Shown here piece by piece: positions 51,548-60,981 of a DNA stretch of 64,000 bases. Under the pieces are notes generated by a model, which searched no databases, was not told the origin of the DNA, and saw only the letters and a list, made by a program, of their open reading frames with translations. This DNA comes from CALDTK01 sp965213735 (GTDB lineage: Bacteria > Bacteroidota > Bacteroidia > Chitinophagales > Saprospiraceae). The stretch covers positions 806,001-870,000 of the forward strand of contig CBDCAB010000005.1 in the NCBI GenBank assembly GCA_965213735.1, read 5' to 3'. The position numbers and the translations under genes were made by a program. How positions within the stretch are numbered: position 1 is the first letter of the stretch; every line of letters starts with the position of its first letter.

Positions 51548-53440
51548 GTGAAATATCTTGTCCAATTATTATTGGCACTGGTGTGTCTTGCTGTTGAGCA
51601 AAGTCAGTTAGTTGGCCAAACGTCGCCGTCTGAGTGTGCTGAACTGTACAAATCAAAGGTTGATGCTGATAACAGCTTGTCTGCAAATGCTACAATAAAC
51701 TTGGCTCGCTGCTATCTTAAAGAAGATCTTCATCAGGTAGATGTACCTCCACTGCTGATAGCTCATATTTTAAGCGATCTGAACTATGAATATGAGATGG
51801 ATTTACTGGATAGTGTAGTAGCCAAATTAATACAACATGATACCAGCAGTGTCGAAGTGAGAGCGCTCGTATATGATGCTTTAGGTCAAAGTGCTCGAAA
51901 AAGTAGTCAATATGAGTCTGCTATAAAATATCTTCGCCTGAGTCGCATGTATTACACCGATACTGTCAGAACAATTGCTATGTTATTGACTGAAGCGTAT
52001 TTACACGCACAATTAGGAGCGCATGTAGAAGCTGAACGTCTTTATAAAATTGCCATGGGTAGAATTAATCCCACTCTTAAGCTTGAGGATGAAAAATACT
52101 ATAACTTTACGAACTTATCCGCAGCTGTGTTAAGAGAAATAGGCTCCGAAGAAGAAGCAGTAAAAAATTTTCGTGAGCTCGTTTATAGCAATCGTACAAC
52201 TGCCAGACAGAAAGCTATGGCAGCGTTTAATAGCATTGATTTACATCCTAACATAAACAACTGTGATAGCATCCGCGTGTATAGCAAAATAATTAGCTCT
52301 ACACTTAAAGAACCATTTGTAGAAAATGAACTAAAATGGTTGCTTATGAGCTGTCTCGAGCATCTCGATAGTATTCCTGCTAGTCTAAAGCTCAGCGAAG
52401 AGCTGGTGTATGATGCTGAATATATCGCGCGCCCAGTCAGCATAATGATTAGAGGCGATATAGCTAGTGTGCGGGGTGACCGTACCGAGTTAAGGAAGCT
52501 AATGCTGGAGTACAATGGTCCACATGTTGTTCTCCCCCATGTATACATTGCAGAGAATTTCATTCGCGGCTGGTTTAGAAATGAAGATCCTGAACTTAGC
52601 CAGGCTCTCGACAGCTATTTATCCTATAAAGACTCTCTCCATTCAGTTGAGAAACGAGAGTTATTAGGGCAGTATGAAGTGTCACAAGATTTACAACTTA
52701 AGGAGGCTGAGGCACTGAATCTGCAGGAAACAATCATTGCAGATCGGAAGGCCAGGAATGTACAGTATATACTCTTAGCGATATTTGTGGCCCTGACTAT
52801 AGCTCTTATAGTATTATTTCGGACGGCAAGAAGTAAATCTCAAGCGCTTGCGCTGCAGAAACTGCAAGTTGAGACTCTCAATAGGGAACTTAATCACCGT
52901 ACAGCCAATCAACTGGCTCTCGCCTATGAGCTGGTCCTCGATCAACGTAGACAAATTGGCGATGCGCAAGCGAAGGCGTTGCTATCAAGAAGTGAAAACC
53001 AACTCATGACGCTAAGTACAGTCAACCGAGCCTTAGCCCATCGAGCGGATGCTTTAGTGCAAGCAGATACTGTTTTAGCTCAAGTCGCGGAACGCTTACA
53101 AAAAGCAAGCCCATTTCCATTTTCATTAAATTTAGACCTTGACCCGATTACATTAGAGGGCGACGAAGCAACGCATGTCTGCCTAATCTTATCCGAACTT
53201 ATTCATAATTCCATTAAATATGCTTTCAAGGGCAATGAAGAGGGGGCTGCTTCTGTGGTGCTGAAGCGAGAACAAGAATCTACCGTTCTGAGGTACAGCG
53301 ACAACGGGCCAGGACGCGGAGCGAAAGCAGACCCTGGCGAAGGATCGAGCCTTCTTCAGGCACTTGTACAGATGCTCGACGGGACCATGGTGGAATCTCA
53401 ATCTAACGGTGGTGGCTATGAGGTAGAGATGAAGTGGTGA
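51548..53440 (+). CDS. TPR-containing sensor histidine kinase (HisKA_2 type)
   Basis: 630 residues, GTG start. Signal peptide (MKYLVQLLLALVCLAVE), a periplasmic sensor region of TPR-like helices (about 25-390), one membrane helix (about 405-427, YILLAIFVALTIALIVLF), then a coiled linker, the HisKA_2-type dimer/phosphoacceptor segment LNRELNHRTANQLAL (H450) and a HATPase domain: N box LILSELIHNSIKYAF, G1 YSDNGPGRG and G2 GSSLLQALVQML. Its partner is the LytTR regulator upstream. This layout (periplasmic TPRs, HisKA_2, LytTR) is typical of Bacteroidota. The middle part is visibly AT-richer than the flanking genes. Confidence 0.93.
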   Translation: MKYLVQLLLALVCLAVEQSQLVGQTSPSECAELYKSKVDADNSLSANATINLARCYLKEDLHQVDVPPLLIAHILSDLNYEYEMDLLDSVVAKLIQHDTSSVEVRALVYDALGQSARKSSQYESAIKYLRLSRMYYTDTVRTIAMLLTEAYLHAQLGAHVEAERLYKIAMGRINPTLKLEDEKYYNFTNLSAAVLREIGSEEEAVKNFRELVYSNRTTARQKAMAAFNSIDLHPNINNCDSIRVYSKIISSTLKEPFVENELKWLLMSCLEHLDSIPASLKLSEELVYDAEYIARPVSIMIRGDIASVRGDRTELRKLMLEYNGPHVVLPHVYIAENFIRGWFRNEDPELSQALDSYLSYKDSLHSVEKRELLGQYEVSQDLQLKEAEALNLQETIIADRKARNVQYILLAIFVALTIALIVLFRTARSKSQALALQKLQVETLNRELNHRTANQLALAYELVLDQRRQIGDAQAKALLSRSENQLMTLSTVNRALAHRADALVQADTVLAQVAERLQKASPFPFSLNLDLDPITLEGDEATHVCLILSELIHNSIKYAFKGNEEGAASVVLKREQESTVLRYSDNGPGRGAKADPGEGSSLLQALVQMLDGTMVESQSNGGGYEVEMKW

Positions 53441-53953
53441 AGTCCCTGACTCCATGATCACAGAAGGCCCAGGCCATTAGCTCACGTACGTTATACAAGG
53501 CACATCCTAAGCCCGCGGTGTAGCTTAAATTAAACATCAAGCTGCTCTGCCCCTTCACATCTCAGTTGCCTTAGCGACCATGTACGGGAGGGGCATGACA
53601 CTTGAGCACATGCAGAAGATGCCAGAGATTGCAGTTCGTTAAGCCATTAGCCTGCTCAACTAGTAACTCCTCATGAGCCACTCTCATGTCCGTAGCGACC
53701 GGCTTGGTCGAGGTGCACATGCCTTATGGCTTACAGAATTTCTCACTGGCGCAGGTGATCTGTCCTTGGATTTTCTCATAGACTGTGTGTGTGGTCACAG
53801 CTGCTGATCTGCAAAGTGCAGGTAGTTCTGTATCAAGACATCATACACCGACTATGGTAGTGCTCAGCCAACGCGGGAGATTATACCTCCAATGCCAGGT
53901 TTTGGCAAATGAATCTTTATGTTACCCGATGAGTGTGGCTTTAGGTTTACGTC
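53441..53953. other. 513-bp intergenic region without a recognised gene
   Basis: No gene, tRNA or hairpin array. A 21-codon stretch at 53580-53642 (MYGRGMTLEHMQKMPEIAVR then stop) faintly recalls the start of IS256-type transposases but is too short to call. Confidence 0.5.
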
Positions 53954-54358
53954 ATGCGATCTGTAGTACATCTCCTAGTAATTGTCAGCAGCTTGATCTG
54001 CTTCTCACAAATACATGCGCAAAGCTGGCACGCTCGGCAGCTCGGAGCAGGAAACATATGGGATCTATCAACAGCAGGGCCTAATTCCATTGTCGCCGTT
54101 GGTCAAGATGGTAACGTGTCCCTATCTGGTGATGCAGGTAACTCTTGGACAGCGATGTCTCTGCCAGTGGGACTTTCGAGTACGAGTGACATTCGCAAAG
54201 TTTCGTTTTCAAGTGTTGATGATGGAATAATTTTAGTATCAAATAATATTTACATAACTGATGATGGAGGGGCGTCATGGGCACTGCGAAATCCTTCAAG
54301 TTCTTCTCCGATTAGCGCACTTCAAGTTCTTCTCCGATTAGCGCTATCGAACAGGTGA
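53954..54358 (+). CDS. 5' fragment of the giant secreted protein (frameshifted)
   Basis: 134 residues: signal peptide (VVHLLVIVSSLICFSQIHAQ) and the first YCF48/BNR-type repeat with SWHARQLGAGNIWDLSTAGP, VAVGQDGNVSLSGDAGNSW and YITDDGGASWALRNPSSSSPIS. The frame runs through a 26-bp tandem duplication (54294-54344) and ends soon after in QVLLRLALSNR. If one copy of the duplication is removed, the frame passes on into the next feature (...SPIS-AIEQV-TDWRTYV) and makes one protein of about 2,255 residues. So this is the N-terminal end of that protein, out of frame in this sequence. Confidence 0.85.
   Translation: MRSVVHLLVIVSSLICFSQIHAQSWHARQLGAGNIWDLSTAGPNSIVAVGQDGNVSLSGDAGNSWTAMSLPVGLSSTSDIRKVSFSSVDDGIILVSNNIYITDDGGASWALRNPSSSSPISALQVLLRLALSNR
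54294..54344 (+). repeat. 25-bp direct repeat (26-bp period) causing a frameshift
   Basis: CTTCAAGTTCTTCTCCGATT+AGCGC at 54294-54318 and again at 54320-54344, one base between. The period of 26 is not a multiple of three, so a copy gain or loss by slippage switches the frame of the giant gene. Confidence 0.95.
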
Positions 54359-57300
54359 CCGACTGGAGGACATACGTGGCTCGTGGCTCCTCATTTTATT
54401 GGACATCTAACAATGGATTATCCTGGTCGCCTTCAAGTCCGGGAAGTCCTTCAGCTACTATTTTGGAAATTTCCTCTTTGCCAACAGGTGCAGTGTTAGC
54501 CGTAGGTGCCAATGGGGCCATTAGACAACGGTTTGGTCACTCAAGCTCGTGGCACGTTCGAGATTTTGGTACCGCTCCCTGGTTGGGAAGTGATATAGCC
54601 ACCTTCGGGACTCAAACCGTGCTGTTAGTTGTAGGGATAAATGGTGCAGCACGTCTATCCTTAAACGGAGGATCGAACTGGGTGAACTTACAAACTGGGA
54701 CTACCCAAGTGTTATATGGTGCATGGATTAAAAGTCCAAGCGAGTATATAGTGGCCGGAGGCAATGGCACGCTGCTCAAAACCACAGATAGTGGTCAGTC
54801 CTGGGTGTCAATAAGTCCCACCGGCTATACTGGCAGCTATTACGCTATAGACGGTATAAGTCTAGGGGGCGTTGCTTCTAGTGCAGCTGGCCAATTAGCA
54901 ATTGAAACGTTGGCTGGAACGGCTCCAGCTACATGCCCAGTGGTTCTTCAGGCGCAACCACCGATGATTTTTCGCGCAAACGATACAATCAAATGGACAT
55001 CTGTAGCCAATGCCACAGCGTATGATGTAAAAGTTGGCTCTTTTCCGGCGGGGAGTGACTATTTTTCAAGTACGATAACGGATACTTTTGTGCCGCCGCC
55101 TACGCAGTACTACCCAGTAGATGATTCAGTGTACGTGCAAGTGCTACCGCGCAATGGCGTATCAGTAAATACCAGTTGCTCCGAAGTAGCCCTTTATACC
55201 GACACAGCAGATCCATGTTTTGATCTTCGGGTCGACACCGTAGTGATCAACAGTGCCTCTGGAGTTTGGTACAATACTACTCATCTTACTGGAACTTACA
55301 CGATTACGTTTACCAACGTAGGCCAGATAGCGACGCCGGTCGGAACTACCGCTTTGAGACTGCAGGGCTATCAATCTACTGTACCTGGCACTGGTGGAAC
55401 ATATTCAGGAGTCGGTGGGTCGAGCCATAACATTACTCTTCAACCAGGGCAAACATCGTCAGTAACGCGAACCTACACTGTAGATACCTCAAATTATGAT
55501 TATTTGGTTGTTCACGTAAGCGCTTTTCCCCAAAGAAATGGAGACTGCAATTTTGCTAACGACACCTTCAATCTAAGGCTTCGTCTTGGGTGCGACGATT
55601 CGGGAGCCCATAATTTTGGCAATTATCCTTTCCCTGGGGGATCATGTGAGACTTGCACTGACGGCATTCTGAATGGAGACGAACTTGGCGTTGATTGTGG
55701 AGGCCAACTGTGTCAACCATGTGGGCAACTGCAGGCGCCGACCATCACGTATCCAGCTACTTCTTATGCATTCCTTAATAGTAACGGCTGTGATGGTACA
55801 TACCCTGGAATCATTAGCTATCGGTACCATGCACAATGGTCGGCGGTACCCGATTTAACTCACTATCAGCTCCAGGTGCTTGATGCCACCGCAGATACAC
55901 TCGTCGCGGACACAACAGTTTCCCATACGAGACGAAGCATGTACAAAAGCTTTTCTAGTGGCTATTGGGCATTCGACACGATAAGCTACCGTGTGAGAGC
56001 TCTAAGAAATGGAGTGTCCGGTCCATGGTCCAATCCCATACTGCTGCAGCTAGAACCTGTCAATACGAGTTGCCCACCACCCCCGACAGGCTGTGCCACG
56101 CTAGTCGATCCTAACCCGACGCAAGTGCTATATCCCGCTGATACGATCCGCTGGACATCAGTACCCCGGGCTGCCAATTATATCGTAGAAGTTCGTTCTT
56201 CTTCTACTGGACCTGTACACTGGTCAAGATTTGTGGGTGGGGATACCGTTCTTATCACTCCATGGAACACTCACTACGTTTTTCCTCCTGGTGATTCTAT
56301 CTACCTATCAATCACCCCGGGAAATGCGGCTGGGTCGTCTACGGGGTGCAGTTCATTCGTTAGGTATGTGGCTCCTTACTCCCCCTGCTGGGATGCAGTC
56401 CCTGATAGCGTTACCATTCTGTCAGCTCAAAGCGCATTCGGTGGTAGCGGTATCTCGGGTAGTCTTCAAATTCATCTAGAAAATACGGGTGCCACAAGTG
56501 TCCCAACTTCACCGTACAACTCCGTCGGGGTGTCAATTTATGAAAGTGAATATCCAACTCTCGTGGTCGGGCACTACATAGCTGGCGGGGGTAGTGCACC
56601 TCAAATTGGCGGTTTATCTGCTGGTCAGACATACGTTCATACGACATCATACATAATGCAAGATACGGCAGTAAATAAATACTTAATTATTGTCGCTAAG
56701 GCTAACGGAATAGCTAAGCTAAACGAATGCTCCGTAGCGAATGACACCATTGTAGTGCCCTTATTACAGCAATGCCGTCAAACCACCGCCCACAATTATG
56801 CCCCGGGAGGATTTCCTGGAGGTGATTGTGAAACCTGCAGCGACGGTGTTCGCAATGGAGATGAGACCTGGGTTGACTGTGGAGGAGCGCTTTGCCAGCC
56901 ATGTCTCCAGTGTCCCACACCTGTTAGTTCTTATCTGCTAACAAGTGTTCATTCGCAAGCGGAACTAGAAGCATTTGTTGCTGCTTATCCCAACTGCACT
57001 GAACTATCTAGGCGAATAACACTGGAAGGCGCAGACATTACTGACCTTACTCCATTTCGTCAATTTAGGCTTAGTCAAGAGATAGCAATTAACAACTGTC
57101 CACGGTTAATTACCCTTACCGGGCTCGATTCCCTCCGTCGCTCTAAGTCGATAACTGTCACCTCGTGTGATAGCTTAATGAGTGCCAGTGCATTGGGGCA
57201 AATTGACACGCTCTATTCAGTCACTCTTCAAAATTTAGATACACTGAGTGTCCTGCCATCGTTAAATCAGGACTCAATGTGGCAGATCCGTTATGTTTCC

Positions 57301-60300
57301 CTGCCAGCACTAACATTTATGCCTTCTCATCATGTGCGGACTGCTGGTCTCGTATCTCTTCGTGGAACAGCTTTAGACTCTCTGCTAGCGTTGACAGGAA
57401 TAGCCACTATTTCATCTCTAGACATTAGCAGCAATGCGGTTCTACAACATCTAGGTCTCCGCAATGACCTCGCTATAACCACCAATATCTCAATCCGGAG
57501 CAATCCTAATCTAACGATTTGTAGTGAGCCAGTCATCTGTCAATCTTTAACATCGAACGAAATACTGGTGAATATTAGTGGCAATGGAGTGGGTTGTAGC
57601 AGCCTTTCTCAAGTTGCTGCTGGCTGTGGGCTGACAGATCTCGTTCCACTGGACACAGCGAGCCTCTCTTGGTCGATCGCGGGTCACTATTTTGGATATG
57701 CTGTCGCTCTTGATCGCACAGGTTCACGTATGGCGGTGGGCTTGCCATATTTTGATATAGACACCACTGGAGCCGGTGCTGTTATGGTATATGAAAGATT
57801 ACCATCTGGAAACTGGGCCCCACTAGGTGATACCATTCGCGGCGTCCATTATTATGATCGAATGGGTGACAACATGGCGTTCAGCGCTGATGGCTCGGTG
57901 CTCATCGTAGGATCACCAACCGGAAGCACATCCAATCCTATTGGCGGTCGTGCAGATATCTATCAGTTCGATGGTATGGACTGGGCGCCAATGGGCACAC
58001 CCATAACGCATACTCGCTATGATTATTTTGCTTCGGATGTCGCGATATCTGGAGACGGCCGTCGCATCGCTGTTGGCCAAAAAAGCGGCGAGGGTCAACC
58101 ATACAACCAAGGGCCACCATTCAATCAGGGCGCTGTTTGGATCTACGAATACAATGGATCAGACTGGGCTGTTTTAGGAGATACTATTTATGGGACCTTG
58201 TCAGGTGATTATTTGGGCTCGTCCGTCGACATCTCTCACGATGGTCAGACAGTTATTGCTGGTGCTCCGTATGCAGACCCAAACGGGATCAGTTCTGGTT
58301 TGGTTCGTGCGTATAGCTTCAACGGGCAAACCTGGCAGCAGAAGGGGGCTGATATACCTGGCCTCGTTCCCGGAGGAGAGTTTGGATTTGACGTAGCCCT
58401 CGATAGTTCTGGACATCTTATGTCTGTTGGTGCTCCGTATGTAGGCGGCCCAAGTCAAGCTACAGGTGCCGCCTACAGCTTTCAGTGGAATGGCCACACA
58501 TGGATACCACGGGGTGATTCTCTTTTAGGACTTTTTAGAAGTAATAGTGGCTTTAATGTTGGATTGAGCAGTAAAGGAGATCGACTACTAATTTCAAATT
58601 CCGAATCACAGTTTCTTACTGAGCCAGGAACTGCCCACATCTTTGACTTTAACGCAGCAGCCAGTAATTGGACCCGAGGCGTATTGCCTTTAAAAGGCAC
58701 TGAGGATGGTGAAAGATATTCGCTCGGCCTCGCAATCTCAGGTGATGGATCACAAGTTGCTGTTGGGGCTCCTTCCTATGATGGCATCGCCAACGACGCC
58801 GGCCGCGTACAGACTTTCAGCCTCGTCAAACCTCAATCGACAACACCCAGCCAACGGCTTGCGCTCACTCATAATGCAGCAGTACCTGTTCTCGCCAATG
58901 TCGTGATAGCTACCGATGCCACTGGTTGCGCGTTAGCTATAGGGCAGCCGAGCGCAGCAGGTTCAAATGGTCACGTCGTGGTTTTGGCGCGTACATCTGC
59001 TGGCTTAGTTCCAAAAGGCGATACGATTATGCTGGGGCTTAGTGGGCGCCGTTTTGGCGAAAGCCTCGCACTCGCTAGTAATGGCGATATGCTCGCAGTT
59101 GCCTACCGAGCCACCTCGAATCCTCAGGATACGGCTGTGCTCGTACAAGCCTATGCGTTTGACGGCGATACATGGCAGGCAGTGGCAGACAGTATACCTG
59201 CACAGCGCTATGGTGTGATGGCTGATACCCTAAACTTTAATGTTAGTCTAGCTCTCTCTAAAGATGGGCGACAACTCTACATTGGAAGTCCTGGACATGA
59301 TGGTGCCACCGGTAGCAATTCTGGCCGAATTGAACATCTTTCTCTCCAAAACAAACACTGGCACAACTTGTCGCCAGTTTACGAAGGACAGCAAGCCCAG
59401 GAGACTTTCGGTGCAAGTATAAATTTAGTAGCTCATGATTCTGTGCTGCTCGTGGGTGCCCCTCTGGCAAATGCTGGGGGAAATACGCAGGCAGGGAAAA
59501 TATATCGCCACCAACTATCAGGGGGTACACTTACCTCCGGGACGACAGTTATTGAAGGTGAGCTTACTAATCAGTATATCGGTGAAATACTTTCTGGTGC
59601 AGCTGATACGACTCTTCTCGCTGTTGGCGGATTTCATACTGACGCAGCATCCGCAATATATACAGCAGCTCAAGTCTACGATATCGGCACCAATCCCGCT
59701 ACGGCCGTCGGTTCTAAATTGCTCGGCATACACGCAGGTGATGAGTATGGAAAATCTTTGGGTCTGAGTAAAGACGGTAGCCGCCTGCTTGTAGGTATTC
59801 CCAATTATGGGACAACCCCTGATAGCAGCTGGGGCAAGCGTCAGAGCGCAGGTCGAATTCTTAATTATGTTTGGGACGGCGCTGATTACCTACTAAGTTC
59901 AGCTAGTGATGCGGTGGGCGATTCGAGTTTTACCGCAAGGTCATTGAGCTTTGCATCAGGAGGACAACAGCTTTACATTAGTACGCGCGACACGAGTGGA
60001 CATTGGACTCTTCTGCAGTATAATGTTTTAGATACTGCCGCAGCAGAGAGTTTACTTACTTGTTCGCCACTTCTTAGCCTTTCGGCAAAACTTGAAGGAT
60101 TGCTTGACACAGCTTCGCATCAACTGCAAACAGTTGTAGACATCCCGCTGATAGAGCCATATACTACGCTAGGATATCAAGTCGAAAATGCTGGAGCTGT
60201 TATCTCAGATAGTATTGCAGCATTTAATCAAGCGCGAAACGATGGGGTTGCAGATTGGGTGCTAATCGAGCTACGCAGCGCTGCAGATCCGAGTCAAGTG

Positions 60301-60747
60301 CTGGCAAGTCGAGCTGCAGTAATTTTGCGTAATGGACTGATTCGCGAAGCAAAAGATCTCACTTCTTTGGTCAGGCTACCAGCTACAGCCGGAGACTCAG
60401 CATATGTATCCCTCAGACATCGGAATCACCTGGCTGTGCGATCCCAAACACCGGTGATGCTCAGCGCGGGTGGCGGCGCATTAGACTTTTCAGATGAACT
60501 TAATCTCTACGGCACGGAACCACTAAAACTGGTAGGGGGCGCTAGTGTCCTCTACGCCGGTGACGCCAATGGAGATGGAGTTATCAATGCCGTCGACTTG
60601 AACTTATCCTTTCGGGTGCAGAATGGCCAATCATACCAGTATGGAGCTAGTTCGGCTGACTTCAATGGGGATGGAACAGTTAACGCGGTTGATCTCAATC
60701 GATTCTGGCGGAGCAACAACTCCCGTCAAGAGCAAGGAATGGATTAG
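54355..60747 (+). CDS. Giant multidomain secreted protein with terminal dockerin repeats (5' end out of frame)
   Basis: 2,130 residues in this frame. Domain order: YCF48/BNR-like repeats (1-190, TTDSGQSWVSI), FN3-like and CARDB-like beta domains (200-860), with two cysteine motifs (432-451, CETC-x-DG-x-x-NGDE-x-x-VDCGG, and about 825-845), a receptor L-domain-like region (about 870-1085, ITLEGADITDLTPFRQF), FG-GAP-like repeats (about 1107-1900, e.g. FGYDVALDSSGHLMSVGAPY-type units with the GAP motif), a beta domain, and two dockerin type I-like calcium loops at the end: DANGDGVINAVD (2070-2081) and DFNGDGTVNAVD (2102-2113). Unlike other large exported proteins here it has no T9SS sorting domain, so it may be held by the dockerin. 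Its true start is at 53954, before the 26-bp duplication. Confidence 0.88.
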   Translation: MTDWRTYVARGSSFYWTSNNGLSWSPSSPGSPSATILEISSLPTGAVLAVGANGAIRQRFGHSSSWHVRDFGTAPWLGSDIATFGTQTVLLVVGINGAARLSLNGGSNWVNLQTGTTQVLYGAWIKSPSEYIVAGGNGTLLKTTDSGQSWVSISPTGYTGSYYAIDGISLGGVASSAAGQLAIETLAGTAPATCPVVLQAQPPMIFRANDTIKWTSVANATAYDVKVGSFPAGSDYFSSTITDTFVPPPTQYYPVDDSVYVQVLPRNGVSVNTSCSEVALYTDTADPCFDLRVDTVVINSASGVWYNTTHLTGTYTITFTNVGQIATPVGTTALRLQGYQSTVPGTGGTYSGVGGSSHNITLQPGQTSSVTRTYTVDTSNYDYLVVHVSAFPQRNGDCNFANDTFNLRLRLGCDDSGAHNFGNYPFPGGSCETCTDGILNGDELGVDCGGQLCQPCGQLQAPTITYPATSYAFLNSNGCDGTYPGIISYRYHAQWSAVPDLTHYQLQVLDATADTLVADTTVSHTRRSMYKSFSSGYWAFDTISYRVRALRNGVSGPWSNPILLQLEPVNTSCPPPPTGCATLVDPNPTQVLYPADTIRWTSVPRAANYIVEVRSSSTGPVHWSRFVGGDTVLITPWNTHYVFPPGDSIYLSITPGNAAGSSTGCSSFVRYVAPYSPCWDAVPDSVTILSAQSAFGGSGISGSLQIHLENTGATSVPTSPYNSVGVSIYESEYPTLVVGHYIAGGGSAPQIGGLSAGQTYVHTTSYIMQDTAVNKYLIIVAKANGIAKLNECSVANDTIVVPLLQQCRQTTAHNYAPGGFPGGDCETCSDGVRNGDETWVDCGGALCQPCLQCPTPVSSYLLTSVHSQAELEAFVAAYPNCTELSRRITLEGADITDLTPFRQFRLSQEIAINNCPRLITLTGLDSLRRSKSITVTSCDSLMSASALGQIDTLYSVTLQNLDTLSVLPSLNQDSMWQIRYVSLPALTFMPSHHVRTAGLVSLRGTALDSLLALTGIATISSLDISSNAVLQHLGLRNDLAITTNISIRSNPNLTICSEPVICQSLTSNEILVNISGNGVGCSSLSQVAAGCGLTDLVPLDTASLSWSIAGHYFGYAVALDRTGSRMAVGLPYFDIDTTGAGAVMVYERLPSGNWAPLGDTIRGVHYYDRMGDNMAFSADGSVLIVGSPTGSTSNPIGGRADIYQFDGMDWAPMGTPITHTRYDYFASDVAISGDGRRIAVGQKSGEGQPYNQGPPFNQGAVWIYEYNGSDWAVLGDTIYGTLSGDYLGSSVDISHDGQTVIAGAPYADPNGISSGLVRAYSFNGQTWQQKGADIPGLVPGGEFGFDVALDSSGHLMSVGAPYVGGPSQATGAAYSFQWNGHTWIPRGDSLLGLFRSNSGFNVGLSSKGDRLLISNSESQFLTEPGTAHIFDFNAAASNWTRGVLPLKGTEDGERYSLGLAISGDGSQVAVGAPSYDGIANDAGRVQTFSLVKPQSTTPSQRLALTHNAAVPVLANVVIATDATGCALAIGQPSAAGSNGHVVVLARTSAGLVPKGDTIMLGLSGRRFGESLALASNGDMLAVAYRATSNPQDTAVLVQAYAFDGDTWQAVADSIPAQRYGVMADTLNFNVSLALSKDGRQLYIGSPGHDGATGSNSGRIEHLSLQNKHWHNLSPVYEGQQAQETFGASINLVAHDSVLLVGAPLANAGGNTQAGKIYRHQLSGGTLTSGTTVIEGELTNQYIGEILSGAADTTLLAVGGFHTDAASAIYTAAQVYDIGTNPATAVGSKLLGIHAGDEYGKSLGLSKDGSRLLVGIPNYGTTPDSSWGKRQSAGRILNYVWDGADYLLSSASDAVGDSSFTARSLSFASGGQQLYISTRDTSGHWTLLQYNVLDTAAAESLLTCSPLLSLSAKLEGLLDTASHQLQTVVDIPLIEPYTTLGYQVENAGAVISDSIAAFNQARNDGVADWVLIELRSAADPSQVLASRAAVILRNGLIREAKDLTSLVRLPATAGDSAYVSLRHRNHLAVRSQTPVMLSAGGGALDFSDELNLYGTEPLKLVGGASVLYAGDANGDGVINAVDLNLSFRVQNGQSYQYGASSADFNGDGTVNAVDLNRFWRSNNSRQEQGMD

Positions 60748-60981
60748 AGTGTGCACTGCCTCCACTAGACCAACATCAAGTAAGCCAGATGCGAGCGTGT
60801 GGAGTGCATTATCTGCCCTCTTGGTGGTAGAGATTACCAGCCCGCTGACTTCGCTAATTCCAACTTCAAACCAGCTTCATCCGCGTTGGGCAGCAAATCT
60901 CCTGCGTTCGTGGATTCTCAGCCTTTCCAATCGCTGATGATGAGCAAAATCCCTGACCTTGCAACTACCAAAACTGACGAC

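Noticed and set aside
53580..53642. Remnant of an IS256-type transposase (MYGRGMTLEHMQ)
   Set aside because: Only about 20 codons with weak resemblance; no inverted repeats or further fragments.
53785..54084. 99-codon frame before and over the giant protein's start
   Set aside because: Overlaps the signal peptide of the real gene in another frame and has no recognisable domain.
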